This document shows positions 35,006 to 43,314 of a DNA stretch of 48,838 nucleotides, one piece after another. Position numbers and translations under genes: made by a program. The notes beneath the pieces were generated by a model. The model made no database searches. It was not told where the DNA came from and was given only the letters and a program-made list of their open reading frames with translations. Source of the stretch: Bacteroidota bacterium (lineage in GTDB: Bacteria > Bacteroidota > Bacteroidia > Chitinophagales > Saprospiraceae); contig CAUJEY010000289.1 in NCBI GenBank assembly GCA_963169325.1, forward strand, positions 1 through 48,838, read 5' to 3'. How positions within the stretch are numbered: position 1 is the first letter of the stretch; the number at the start of each line of letters is the position of its first letter.

Positions 35006-35269
35006 TTACGGCAGGGTAGGGGTGGGCAGGTCCGGGTCGATGTACAATTCATCAACCGGTACGCCAAAAAAATGGGCAATTACGCGTAATTGTGTGCCGG
35101 AAGGGTCCGAATCTCCCCGGATGATCCGGTTCAATTGCGGAATGCTTATCCCCAGCTGCGCAGCCAGGGCCAACTTTTCGGATCTAATCCTGGAAACCGG
35201 GATGTTTCCGACCAATTCGCCGATTCGGTACCGGGCCTTTTTAGACCTAGCAGAAGTGATCTCGATCAT
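35006..35269 (-). CDS. XRE-family transcriptional regulator (Cro-like)
   Basis: 87 residues with a helix-turn-helix: KLALAAQLGISIPQLNRIIR (recognition helix around IPQLNRIIRGDS), followed by TQLRVIAHFFGVPVDELY, the usual XRE tail. It is divergent from another XRE-like gene. The two ATGs at 35269 and 35296 are 26 bases apart. Its promoter (-7 TACTTTTG at 35301-35308) overlaps the palindromic sites. A short XRE protein at the head of a replication gene string, facing a second repressor-like gene, is a typical phage or element control switch. Confidence 0.8.
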   Translation of the reverse strand: MIEITSARSKKARYRIGELVGNIPVSRIRSEKLALAAQLGISIPQLNRIIRGDSDPSGTQLRVIAHFFGVPVDELYIDPDLPTPTLP

Positions 35270-35277
35270 TTTTTTTA

Positions 35278-35285
35278 TAGGTTTG
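35278..35285 (+). promoter_or_regulatory. Candidate -7 element (TAGGTTTG) for the plus-strand repressor
   Basis: TAGGTTTG fits TAnnTTTG. The predicted start of transcription, near 35291, falls almost at the first possible ATG (35296) and 86 bases before the alternative ATG at 35377. No -33 TTG is visible. Confidence 0.4.
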
Positions 35286-35295
35286 TGCGTTTAAG

Positions 35296-35781
35296 ATGAA
35301 CAAAAGTATATTATTTGATCAATTAAGTGCAAATAAAATTGATCAAATTTATCAAAAAATTTATCAAAAGTTAAAAATGGCAGTGGACTTAACGCCGATG
35401 GAGGTACTTCAGCGCGATCGCCTGAAGTTGGTATTGAAGGTCATAGGTATTGACAGACAGCACTTTGCGGACATGGTTGAACGGAAACTTGGCTATATCA
35501 ACCAAATGCTCAGCGGCAACCGCCGGGTGACGGAATTTGTGGTGCTTCGGCTGTGCAAAGCGCACCCCGATATTAATCCGGACTTTATTTTGAAGGGGGC
35601 GAATGAAATGTACCTGAAGCAGGTGCCCACTCCGGGAGATAGATCCATCCAGGATTTAATGAAAGAAATATGGCCGATCGAGCGGCTGGTGGAACTGAAC
35701 CGTTTGATGGCAGAGATGGAAGAGATGAAACGGAGGGTTTGGGCGTTGGAGGATGAGGTGAGGAAGTTGAAGGGGAAGTAG
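35296..35781 (+). CDS. XRE/CI-like regulator with C-terminal coiled coil
   Basis: 161 residues from the ATG at 35296. An ATG at 35377 (MAVDLTPMEVLQRDRLKLVL) may be the true start, because the intervening 81 bases contain the operator-like repeats and give a repetitive peptide. The helix-turn-helix region is DRLKLVLKVIGIDRQHFADM followed by VERKLGYINQMLSGNRRVTE, as in XRE proteins with the sequence G-x-Nx-x-QMLSG. The C-terminal end (ELNRLMAEMEEMKRRVWALE) is a coiled coil, probably for dimerisation. It is divergent from a shorter XRE gene. Bacteroidota have many such regulators with this coiled-coil tail. Confidence 0.75.
   Translation: MNKSILFDQLSANKIDQIYQKIYQKLKMAVDLTPMEVLQRDRLKLVLKVIGIDRQHFADMVERKLGYINQMLSGNRRVTEFVVLRLCKAHPDINPDFILKGANEMYLKQVPTPGDRSIQDLMKEIWPIERLVELNRLMAEMEEMKRRVWALEDEVRKLKGK
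35301..35332 (-). promoter_or_regulatory. Promoter of the minus-strand XRE gene
   Basis: On the minus strand, TACTTTTG at 35308-35301 matches TAnnTTTG, and TTG at 35332-35330 lies 21 bases upstream, close to the Bacteroidota -33/-7 spacing. The palindrome TTGATCAA at 35315-35322 sits between the two elements, so a repressor bound there would block this promoter. Confidence 0.5.
35315..35368. promoter_or_regulatory. Operator-like palindromes TTGATCAA and half sites
   Basis: Two perfect TTGATCAA palindromes at 35315-35322 and 35339-35346 are 24 bp apart. Two further TTTATCAAAA half-site-like repeats follow up to about 35368. All lie between or just inside the divergent XRE genes. This is the expected layout for repressor binding. 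Confidence 0.55.
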
Positions 35782-35837
35782 TCCCCCCTGCGACGTACCG
35801 CAGTTCTCTGGGTAATCAAACTACCTTTCCGCTAAAA

Positions 35838-37790
35838 TCATTCACCCCTCCCCAATATAACTACCTCATATTCATTATATTGACTGCCCTGATAAGCCCT
35901 GAGTTTGACGCGATATCCTTCCGCTTTTTTGAAGGTGAATACCAAATCCCGGTTTCTGCTGACTTCCTTACCATCTATTGTCCAGATAAATCGGTCGGCA
36001 TTTTCAGATATGTTAGTGAAACTTATAGTGCATGGCGTAATGCAGGCCATCTGGTCCGGCATGAAAAATGCGGAAGGCCGCGCCATTTTGGCTGATAGGG
36101 GAGGTGCAAATTCTCGGATCCAATTATTTACCTCTTCGGCACATTCCCATTGTACCATATGACCGCAGGGTGAAAGCAAATGGATTTCACAATCCAAAAT
36201 ATGCTGTTTGGCTTCTTTTGTCAGTTCTGGAGAAAGCGTCTTGTCTTCCTCGCCCCAAAGCAATAGGGTCGGTACTCGGACATCAGAGAGTTGCTCAAGC
36301 ACGGGCTCGTCCACTACGGCCATGGTCAATTTATGCGTCATTTGAGCAAAGTACTCCAGTTCACTTGGCTTGTTTATCAGGTTCAGCCGGTACTTCAGCG
36401 TGAACTCGGCGTCGGGAGGAATGGTACTGGATGCATACGCAGATCCAAACGCTTTCCGCAATTCTGTTTCGGACCAACTTTTAATCCGTTCTGGTTGTGC
36501 TAGCCAATCTATGCCGCTCCGCTGCACAGGTGTGAAGACTTTTAATCCGGAGGGCGCCAGGAGTACGACTTTTTGTACTTCCGGCAAACTATTCTGGGCT
36601 ACTTTAATGGCCACTTGCCCCCCCATGGAATGCCCAACCAATACGACGTTTTTTAATTGCAGTTTGGTGATAAACAGATCTATTACATTGGTATAAAAGC
36701 GCAGGGAAAAGTTGTAGTTCCCTTTGGAAGATTGACCATAACCGGGGAGGTCAAGCGCGATACACCGGTACGATTTGCGCAGAGTGTCTACGTTTTTCTT
36801 CCACACCTGGTGATATCCACCTAGGCCATGAATAAAAAGAAGCGTTTGATCTCCCTTTCCTTCATCCACATAGGTAATCTCAATCTGGTCAGAAATTTTG
36901 ATCTTTTTTAGCACATAAGGATAGATATTGCCATTGTTTTCCATGGGAGCCTCCACATCAATCTCCCAATTGATATAATTGTTACGTTCATTTACCTCGT
37001 GGAGTGCATCATACGCATCTACAACAGCCAAAAGGTAATATTTCCCGGGGGGGACATCTTGCCATAGTATGCCTTTCATCTCCAACACTTGGCGGCTTCC
37101 CTGGGAAAAATCCACCTCGCGGCGCCCACTGGGCACCAGCCCGCCCGATTGGTACCCGGCATAAGACGGGGCTGGCCGTACAGGGGCGTAATAGCCGGGC
37201 TGGCTGCTGAGGACAAGATCCACATAAACTTTGGCCTGTATGGGCATAGTTGCTTTGATTTCCACTCGCAATGGTTCCTGCCATGCTTCGCCTGGCCGGA
37301 TTTTTGCCGGGCCGCTCACGGTAGAAACCTGGCAATCGAAAAGCGTTTGTTTGAATGTGTTGAATTGGGCCCCGTTTTGAGGAGTGAGATACCGTTGTAG
37401 ACCATCTACTTGCTCCCACCAAAAGTCAACATCGCCGGGATTGTCACTCGCATCATCCAAATCGAATTGGTAGGTGCAGCGCACTACTGTATTCTTGCCG
37501 GAACGGTAAATCGTACCATTGTCGTTATAGGTGGCCCAGTCAATTGTCAGGTCATAACCATATTGCCGGATCAGTAGCTTGCCCTTGCGGTGTTTATTCG
37601 TTTCAAATGCCAGGATAGTTCCTGCCGGGAGCGTACCGGCTTTGCCGTCAATACGCTGAATAGAGAGGGGATAATTCTGGAGTTCTGCTACGGTTAGCCT
37701 CTTATAATACTGAGCCGGCGTGGTTTGGGCTGGAGCGGAAATATGGGCTATGCCAATTAGGCAAATGAGAATCAGAATATTGTTTTTCAT
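35838..37790 (-). CDS. Secreted alpha/beta hydrolase with N-terminal CARDB-like and C-terminal PKD-like domains
   Basis: 650 residues from the ATG at 37790. It starts with a signal peptide, MKNNILILICLIGIAHISAP, which supports this start over an in-frame ATG at 38036 with no signal. Residues about 25-130 form a beta-rich domain. About 150-300 resemble a CARDB-like fold (RVEIKATMPIQAKVYVDLVL, YYLLAVVDAYDALHEVNERN). From about 320 an alpha/beta hydrolase follows: LLFIHGLGGYHQVW, nucleophile elbow GHSMGG (Ser about 391), acid in LLLWGEEDKTLS, and His in SPCGHMVQWE. All three catalytic positions look intact. After about 575 a PKD-like domain ends the chain (FTNISENADRFIWTIDGKEV). It starts 25 bases after the FGE-fold gene and is probably cotranscribed. 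The likely role is an extracellular esterase or lipase; the substrate is unknown. Confidence 0.8.
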   Translation of the reverse strand: MKNNILILICLIGIAHISAPAQTTPAQYYKRLTVAELQNYPLSIQRIDGKAGTLPAGTILAFETNKHRKGKLLIRQYGYDLTIDWATYNDNGTIYRSGKNTVVRCTYQFDLDDASDNPGDVDFWWEQVDGLQRYLTPQNGAQFNTFKQTLFDCQVSTVSGPAKIRPGEAWQEPLRVEIKATMPIQAKVYVDLVLSSQPGYYAPVRPAPSYAGYQSGGLVPSGRREVDFSQGSRQVLEMKGILWQDVPPGKYYLLAVVDAYDALHEVNERNNYINWEIDVEAPMENNGNIYPYVLKKIKISDQIEITYVDEGKGDQTLLFIHGLGGYHQVWKKNVDTLRKSYRCIALDLPGYGQSSKGNYNFSLRFYTNVIDLFITKLQLKNVVLVGHSMGGQVAIKVAQNSLPEVQKVVLLAPSGLKVFTPVQRSGIDWLAQPERIKSWSETELRKAFGSAYASSTIPPDAEFTLKYRLNLINKPSELEYFAQMTHKLTMAVVDEPVLEQLSDVRVPTLLLWGEEDKTLSPELTKEAKQHILDCEIHLLSPCGHMVQWECAEEVNNWIREFAPPLSAKMARPSAFFMPDQMACITPCTISFTNISENADRFIWTIDGKEVSRNRDLVFTFKKAEGYRVKLRAYQGSQYNEYEVVILGRGE

Positions 37791-37815
37791 GGTATTTCTA
37801 TTTAAATTGATTGTC

Positions 37816-39018
37816 TTACGGGTCCTGCACACAGCGGAAACCGATACCGACGTTTTTGTCTGCCCAAGACCAAAGGCCGCGGTTGGCAGAGCGGCAGGTT
37901 GAATCGGGGAGAAAAACGTTACCGCCCCGTACCACCCGCACCCCGCTGCTATCGGGCCCCTTTGGGTTAATCCTGGGACTGTAGAAATAGTATTTAGCAT
38001 CGTAGTAATCTGAGCACCATTCGTACAGATTCCCACTCATGTCGTACAAACCAGCTTCATTGGATAATTTTTGGGCCACAGGATGAGTACGATGCCCGGC
38101 ATTCAGGTTGTACCAGCCCACCGCATCCAGTTTATCGCTACCTGCATAAGCATACCGATTAGTCATCCCTTTTCTCCCGCCCCGGGCAGCGTATTCCCAT
38201 TCGGCCTCTGTGGGCAAGCGCATGCCATAGTAGCACGCAAATGCCATGGCGCCCGTCCAACTGATGCAGACTACCGGATATTTTTCGTAACCCGGTTCTA
38301 CAGCATAGCTGTTATTTACCTGGATGACCCGGCAGCGTTCTTCATGGTAGGATTTTTCAAAATCGATCCAGCCCTGATCGTGTTTCCCCACAGCGTTTAG
38401 AAATGCGGCGTATTCTGCATTTGTAACTTCATGCCTGTCGATGTAAAAGCTGTTAACCGTTACGTCATGGGGCTTTTCGTCTGCTTCTCCATAGGAGCTT
38501 CCCATGGTGTAGAGGCCTCCTTCAATAAAAACGGTATCTATGTTGGGGCGAAAATTTTTGCCACAAGGCAGGCCGGTGGGGTTGGGTGGCACAGTGCTTT
38601 CCTGAATTCCGGATTCCGGTTCTGGGGAAGCCGGACCGATACTTTTCCAGATAATATAACCGACAATCAGAAGGCACAGCAAAATGCCGGCAGCGAACAG
38701 CACCCGCCGCATGTGAGGGGACATTTTTTCCGGGACTTGTGCCGGTGATTCCCGGACAGCACGCCCCGACTCCATTTCAGCGATCAGGTTCAGCAGGGCT
38801 TCATTTACTTGCGCATATTCCCGCACAACGTCGTCCATATCCAGCAGCCCGATCGTTTCCTTGCGTTTGAGTTCTTCGAAGCGGTTGCTCAGGATGAGCA
38901 GGTCGTCGCGTAGGCGTTTATTGCGCCCGGCACCTTCCTGTACGCGGTTGACTAAGGCTTTGATGGCGCTGGCGGTGTCGCCCTGGCCGATAAGGGTGCG
39001 AATGTCGTGGAGGTTCAT
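37816..39018 (-). CDS. EAD11-like effector-associated domain fused to a membrane segment and FGE-fold domain
   Basis: About 400 residues from the ATG at 39018. This start (MNLHDIRTLIGQGDTASAIK) fits the domain; an in-frame ATG at 39087 adds an unrelated leader. Residues 1-85 are a helical domain (ALVNRVQEGAGRNKRLRDDL, LSNRFEELKRKETIGLLDMD, VNEALLNLIAEMES) resembling effector-associated domain 11 of bacterial conflict systems. Residues about 104-126 form a membrane segment (VLFAAGILLCLLIVGYIIW). The rest is a formylglycine-generating-enzyme/sulfatase-modifying fold: MGSSYGEADEKPHDVTVNSF, IDRHEVTNAEYAAFLNAVG, LPTEAEWEYAARGGRKGM, GNLYEWCSDYYD, VVRGGNVF and IGFRCV. The catalytic two-cysteine motif of true FGE is not evident (only STCRSANR), so it probably does not make formylglycine. 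In known systems EADs recruit effectors or sensors. Confidence 0.75.
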   Translation of the reverse strand: MNLHDIRTLIGQGDTASAIKALVNRVQEGAGRNKRLRDDLLILSNRFEELKRKETIGLLDMDDVVREYAQVNEALLNLIAEMESGRAVRESPAQVPEKMSPHMRRVLFAAGILLCLLIVGYIIWKSIGPASPEPESGIQESTVPPNPTGLPCGKNFRPNIDTVFIEGGLYTMGSSYGEADEKPHDVTVNSFYIDRHEVTNAEYAAFLNAVGKHDQGWIDFEKSYHEERCRVIQVNNSYAVEPGYEKYPVVCISWTGAMAFACYYGMRLPTEAEWEYAARGGRKGMTNRYAYAGSDKLDAVGWYNLNAGHRTHPVAQKLSNEAGLYDMSGNLYEWCSDYYDAKYYFYSPRINPKGPDSSGVRVVRGGNVFLPDSTCRSANRGLWSWADKNVGIGFRCVQDP

Positions 39019-39130
39019 GTTATACGCCCTATAATTTGTTAAAATATTAATCCGCATTCCTGAGGTCACTGCTTCGAACCCACTCATCGCTGAACCTCTT
39101 CCGCAAGATTGCTCCTAAGTTGTACTCTTG

Positions 39131-39144
39131 GCATTTTAAAATGC
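39131..39144. promoter_or_regulatory. Perfect palindrome GCATTTTAAAATGC
   Basis: A 14-base perfect palindrome about 115 bases upstream of the EAD/FGE gene start and within the 415-base gap before the plus-strand gene at 39434. It could be an operator or a site shared by both genes, but no protein is implied. The rest of 39019-39433 is AT-rich near 39340-39430 and holds no clear gene. Confidence 0.3.
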
Positions 39145-39433
39145 GATAATTCATGTCACTATATCACATGATTTTTAACGCAAGACGGTTTTACATGGGG
39201 CTGGTGTATTTACCGGGCATTTTACTCGGCAATAGAAAAATCATTGGGGCAAAATCATGCTCAGCGGGATCGCGTCGTTGGTTTGACATAGCTTATAAAC
39301 ATGGTAGTGAAGGAGGTAGACTCTGAATAAATCTAACTAAAATTATGCACAGGCATGATAAAAATCATTGATAATTAAAAGATAATAGAAATAAATTGTA
39401 TTTTATCAATATCACTATTTAAATTTCATTGTT

Positions 39434-39811
39434 ATGAAAGCGATTTTTATAGTAATGGCAATGTTTTTGTATTCCAGCAGTGCGATGGCACAGGATGTTC
39501 CTGCACAGATACATACGGACACCGCAAAATTCTGCATTACCCTGCCCTTGTTTACGGTATGCCATGAATGGGAATATACTTTACCAATCCCCATTTTGAC
39601 ATCCACTGTAAAAATCAATGGCAGTGTGAAGGACAAAAGCCTAACCCTAACCGGATTTACAAAATCTTTCGAAGGTAGAACCCTCCTGTTGAAGGCAAAC
39701 GAAAACCTTTTACCAAAATGTAATGGACTTACCTCGGAATTTTATATTTTGGCAGGGAAATATAAAATTAAGCGGGGGGTGGCGGTGATGAAATTGGAGC
39801 GGCCGAAGTGA
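39434..39811 (+). CDS. Small secreted protein, unknown function
   Basis: 125 residues with signal peptide MKAIFIVMAMFLYSSSAMAQ. The mature part has two cysteines in KFCITLPLFTVCHEW and a third later (LPKCNGLTSEF), with beta-rich segments (TVKINGSVKDKSLTLTGF, EFYILAGKYKIKRG). No known domain. It is divergent from the EAD/FGE operon and convergent with the 1148-residue gene, sharing the terminator between them. Confidence 0.65.
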   Translation: MKAIFIVMAMFLYSSSAMAQDVPAQIHTDTAKFCITLPLFTVCHEWEYTLPIPILTSTVKINGSVKDKSLTLTGFTKSFEGRTLLLKANENLLPKCNGLTSEFYILAGKYKIKRGVAVMKLERPK

Positions 39812-39826
39812 GATGCCGGGGAAAAT

Positions 39827-39865
39827 TGATGAGGCTCGTTAATTAGGTTTAGGCGAGCCTCATCA
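39827..39865. terminator. Bidirectional hairpin terminator
   Basis: TGATGAGGCTCG (39827-39838) and CGAGCCTCATCA (39854-39865) form a perfect 12-bp stem across a 15-base loop. It lies between two convergent stop codons, at 39811 and 39868. The position fits a shared terminator, although T-runs are short. Confidence 0.65.
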
Positions 39866-39867
39866 TC

Positions 39868-42800
39868 TTAACCACCTTCTTTCTTGAAAGGAGGCAACAT
39901 TTTTTTCGCATGTATTGCTATTCGAACTGGCTTTTGCCAAGTTTTGCCGGCTTTAAATGCTGAGCTTACATCAACAGACGACCATTTGTTACATTCATTT
40001 TTATTTTCATCTTTCTCAATCTTGCAATATTCCAAATCAGGCCTAAATACTTTTACATATCCTTCCATGGAAGTATCACCCTCTGGAAACCCAAAATCAG
40101 TCCAGGCCAGATTAGCCCAAAAATTATCGAGAGTTAGCTTTGCCCAATATTCCGTTTCTTTGCCTTTTATTATATCACGACTGATATCAAGACCAAATCG
40201 AGGCTCTCCTACGTGTTCTTCCAGAATAAAGAACATGCCCAAACCTTCCCGCGCTGTTGCTTCTGAAAAACCAAAGCCCAAAAAGGTGATATCTGGCTCC
40301 AGAAATGCACTGAATACAGGATCGTGTAAAACAGGAGTCTTTACATCATCTCCTTCTTTGTAGACAAGTTTATTGATAATTGTAAATCTGATGTTTTTAA
40401 CTTTGTCTGTCACTTGCCATTTTGCATCTACTTCAATTACTGTTACTGAAATCTTTGATAAACCAGAAGGTAACTCAATGCCATTGTTTTTAAATTCTGT
40501 GTATAATTCTGATGGGAAATTCTTCTTGTCTAAGTCGCTTGAATATTCGCCTTTGATTTCAAATAGCGTCAAATACTCAGGCATATCCGGTACTGGCACC
40601 CCCTTGTTGTTGAGCAACTCCGTTGAATCCACAGCATAAATTCTTGCATTTGGATACCTCCGCAACAAATCTCCTCTGATTACCAGCACTAGGTTTTCAC
40701 CACCGTCCGCTACCTCATTATTACCCAGGCTTTTTTTACCCCATTCTGTAAGGTTTTTAATATCATAGCCGCTTTCTTCCTGTTTCTCCTGAAGTAGTAT
40801 TTGATGTAAAATTTGATCTTTCTCAATATCTTTCAATTTTAACACTTCAGTGTGCTCTAAATACTCGGATATTTTCTTCTCTTTTTCGGCTTTAACGAAT
40901 AAAACAGGGTCTTTTTTCAACGTAAGGGCCAATTGGGTTTTGGCATTGCTCCATACCGTCATTAGTTGAGGGGCTACCGCCGCTGCTTGAGGGTTTTTAC
41001 CTTGAGGAGTCCAAAACTGTTTGAAATAAGTGCCGCGCATATCCGTTGGAAACTCCCGCCACAACAATTCCCCGGCAAAAGCGTGATTCAAGCCACATAG
41101 ATAGGCTTCAATAAAACGCCGGTTGGTTTCTAATAAACCGATGGTGTTTTGGGGGACTTTTTCTATACCCGGCAAGAGTAAATTATGGCCCAGGCTTTTC
41201 AATGGTTCGTACATAGATTGGGAAAACTCGGGTGCCCAAATGCTTTCATTTAAGCCCTTTTCCATATCTGAAGCATGTACAATGGATTCTTCTAATCGCT
41301 TCGAAATAGTATTACCGGGATCGATTTCTACATATTTTTTACCAAAGTCATCTTTTTCAGGGGTTTTAACCTCTCCAGTACCAATCGGTATTACTTTGAC
41401 AGAAGATGCAACTACCTTGTTTAACTTTTGTGTTATTTTTGATAACCGGTTTGATCCCGATATTTTTTGTGTAATTGGTTGAGGTTTATTTTGTGCCTCA
41501 TAAAACAATTGCACCATAGACACTTGCGTTTGATCAGATTCAGACGTATAGACCAAATCAGAAAACCGTTTTCCCTGGCGTTTCCGAATAGGCCCACTAA
41601 GCCGGGTAATTCGCCTCATTGCAGGCTCGAGGCCATATATTTTTAATGGATTTTTTGGGTCTAAAAATGGATATATAAACATCAAATTGGTTTCCCATCC
41701 GATTAGTCCTATTCTTTTGTAATACCTGCCCGCCACCTCAACACCATGTTGAGCAAGTCGTTTCATCGTGTTCAATTGTTTTCCATCGCTCAACTGCTCC
41801 CAGGCAGAGGCCATTAGCGGCTCTTGTTGTTTGTTTATTACTTCCGCTCCAAGCCCGGCGGCGACCCTATGTCGAGGATCCAGGTTCAGTTGGTTGAGCC
41901 AATATGCAGGCCGGAGTGTCACTCCATCCTTCTGTTGGACATATATGGTTATGCTTCCCTTGCCCTTTGGGGCTTCTATCTCTCCCCAATTGCCGCATAC
42001 CAATATTGTTTTTCCTGCCACAAGGCCCGTAAACCGGAACTTACCTGTCTGATCAGTCATTACTACTTTGTTTGTTCCCTTGACTGATATATGCAAACCC
42101 ACGAGCGGTTCATTATCCGCTCCGATAAGCCGACCATCTAAAACACTTGAAGCAGAATTCACACCTTCTTTATCTATCACTGCCTCTAAGACAGGATTTT
42201 TGAGTGAAGCATACCACCTTCCATAAATAGGAGGCGTAACAATATATTTATTTTCATCTCCAAAATTTAAATTGAGGATGTTTTGAAGGCTTTTTTGAAA
42301 TGGAGGTATGGGTGTATTAGCGTTCTTATTGTCGTATCCCCAAAGGGTATAAGTTGTATCCGTTGTTTGAAGGGCGCCTTCCAACCCGAGAAGATTATCT
42401 GCTGTATCTACTGCCTCTGAATCCTTCATAAGACCGGGATGAGAGTAATCTATTGGTCTTGTGCCAAGACCGGTCAATTCCCGCTGTTCCAGCAAACGAA
42501 CCAGGTATTCAAAATCTCCAAATTCACTGGTTATAAACTCCCAGCGGTAATAATAGGGCAGATCAAGGTTCGATTCGGTTCCACTCCAGGCTTTAGTGTC
42601 TCCTTTTATATTTGTAAAGTCCAGACCAAGCCCTGCACGGCGGCCAATTTCATGGGTTGGAACCACGAATGCGGCGTATTTCGTTTTGGGCTTTAGCCTG
42701 CGTGGACACAGCAGACGGCAAATCACTGGTTCCTCATTCTCGGTGATGTAGGCATTAAAATCAGATATGTTCTCCCCTCCCGTTATTTGTACATGCGCCC

Positions 42801-43314
42801 AAAACTTAGTGTCTTCTATAAGCGGCAATCGCTGTGGAAAAAGTACCTTGATAGAAGGCGGCAGGTCTTTGCCGGCAGACTCTTTGTCTTCAAATTCACG
42901 CGAAGTATCAGGCGTCCATGATTCACTCACCAGGACGATGAGCGTAATCCAGGGAACCATCCCTTGTTTAGTTTGTGGAAAGCGGGAGTAGCGCCAGGCA
43001 AAATCCGAATCTGCGAATTCAATTGCAGGGAAATAGTTCGCTTCAAATGTGCCGGTATCCGGTTCAGGGTCTGTGCGAACCACGACCCTTGGGTGAAAAC
43101 CGAGGATGTCGCCCGGGCCGTAGAGCGATATTTTTGGAGGGGTAAATTCTTTAGTCAGATCTTTGTCCCCCCCCGTTTCCATTGAATGTCCTGTGATATT
43201 CAAACCAACTGCAAGAGTACCACGTTGGTCAACGCTCTGCGAGGATTCATTTTGATATGCAGCCAACCCACGGCGCACCGAAGGCAGAAAATAATATTTT
43301 GCGTAATCGCTCAT
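39868..43314 (-). CDS. Large protein of unknown function with an internal carboxypeptidase-regulatory-like domain
   Basis: 1148 residues, with no signal peptide at the start (MSDYAKYYFLPSVRRGLAAY). It begins with an ATGA overlap on the stop of the DUF6603-like gene. A beta-rich N-terminal region (DILGFHPRVVVRTDPEPDTG, RLPLIEDTKFWAHVQITGGE, YYYRWEFITSEFGDFEYLVR) leads to a transthyretin-like insert at about 390-460 (SSVLDGRLIGADNEPLVGLH, VVMTDQTGKFRFTGLVAGKT). The C-terminal half has a conserved-looking WREFPTDMRGTYFKQFW and ENLVLVIRGDLLRRYPNARI. From memory, I associate such stretches with large uncharacterised bacterial proteins near DUF6603 genes. It is probably cytoplasmic or exported by a non-Sec route; the function is unknown. 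It is the third gene of a coupled set with PLD-like and DUF6603-like genes. Confidence 0.7.
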   Translation of the reverse strand: MSDYAKYYFLPSVRRGLAAYQNESSQSVDQRGTLAVGLNITGHSMETGGDKDLTKEFTPPKISLYGPGDILGFHPRVVVRTDPEPDTGTFEANYFPAIEFADSDFAWRYSRFPQTKQGMVPWITLIVLVSESWTPDTSREFEDKESAGKDLPPSIKVLFPQRLPLIEDTKFWAHVQITGGENISDFNAYITENEEPVICRLLCPRRLKPKTKYAAFVVPTHEIGRRAGLGLDFTNIKGDTKAWSGTESNLDLPYYYRWEFITSEFGDFEYLVRLLEQRELTGLGTRPIDYSHPGLMKDSEAVDTADNLLGLEGALQTTDTTYTLWGYDNKNANTPIPPFQKSLQNILNLNFGDENKYIVTPPIYGRWYASLKNPVLEAVIDKEGVNSASSVLDGRLIGADNEPLVGLHISVKGTNKVVMTDQTGKFRFTGLVAGKTILVCGNWGEIEAPKGKGSITIYVQQKDGVTLRPAYWLNQLNLDPRHRVAAGLGAEVINKQQEPLMASAWEQLSDGKQLNTMKRLAQHGVEVAGRYYKRIGLIGWETNLMFIYPFLDPKNPLKIYGLEPAMRRITRLSGPIRKRQGKRFSDLVYTSESDQTQVSMVQLFYEAQNKPQPITQKISGSNRLSKITQKLNKVVASSVKVIPIGTGEVKTPEKDDFGKKYVEIDPGNTISKRLEESIVHASDMEKGLNESIWAPEFSQSMYEPLKSLGHNLLLPGIEKVPQNTIGLLETNRRFIEAYLCGLNHAFAGELLWREFPTDMRGTYFKQFWTPQGKNPQAAAVAPQLMTVWSNAKTQLALTLKKDPVLFVKAEKEKKISEYLEHTEVLKLKDIEKDQILHQILLQEKQEESGYDIKNLTEWGKKSLGNNEVADGGENLVLVIRGDLLRRYPNARIYAVDSTELLNNKGVPVPDMPEYLTLFEIKGEYSSDLDKKNFPSELYTEFKNNGIELPSGLSKISVTVIEVDAKWQVTDKVKNIRFTIINKLVYKEGDDVKTPVLHDPVFSAFLEPDITFLGFGFSEATAREGLGMFFILEEHVGEPRFGLDISRDIIKGKETEYWAKLTLDNFWANLAWTDFGFPEGDTSMEGYVKVFRPDLEYCKIEKDENKNECNKWSSVDVSSAFKAGKTWQKPVRIAIHAKKMLPPFKKEGG

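Noticed and set aside
28857-35781. Complete prophage
   Set aside because: Replication, HNH and repressor genes are present, but no integrase, capsid, portal, terminase or tail gene is seen, so only a replication module can be claimed.
35788-35803. CTGCG/CGCAG hairpin between convergent genes at 35781 and 35838
   Set aside because: A stem of only five pairs without a T-run is too weak to call a terminator.
37816-39018. True formylglycine-generating enzyme activating a sulfatase
   Set aside because: The required pair of active-site cysteines is not evident, and no sulfatase gene lies in the window.
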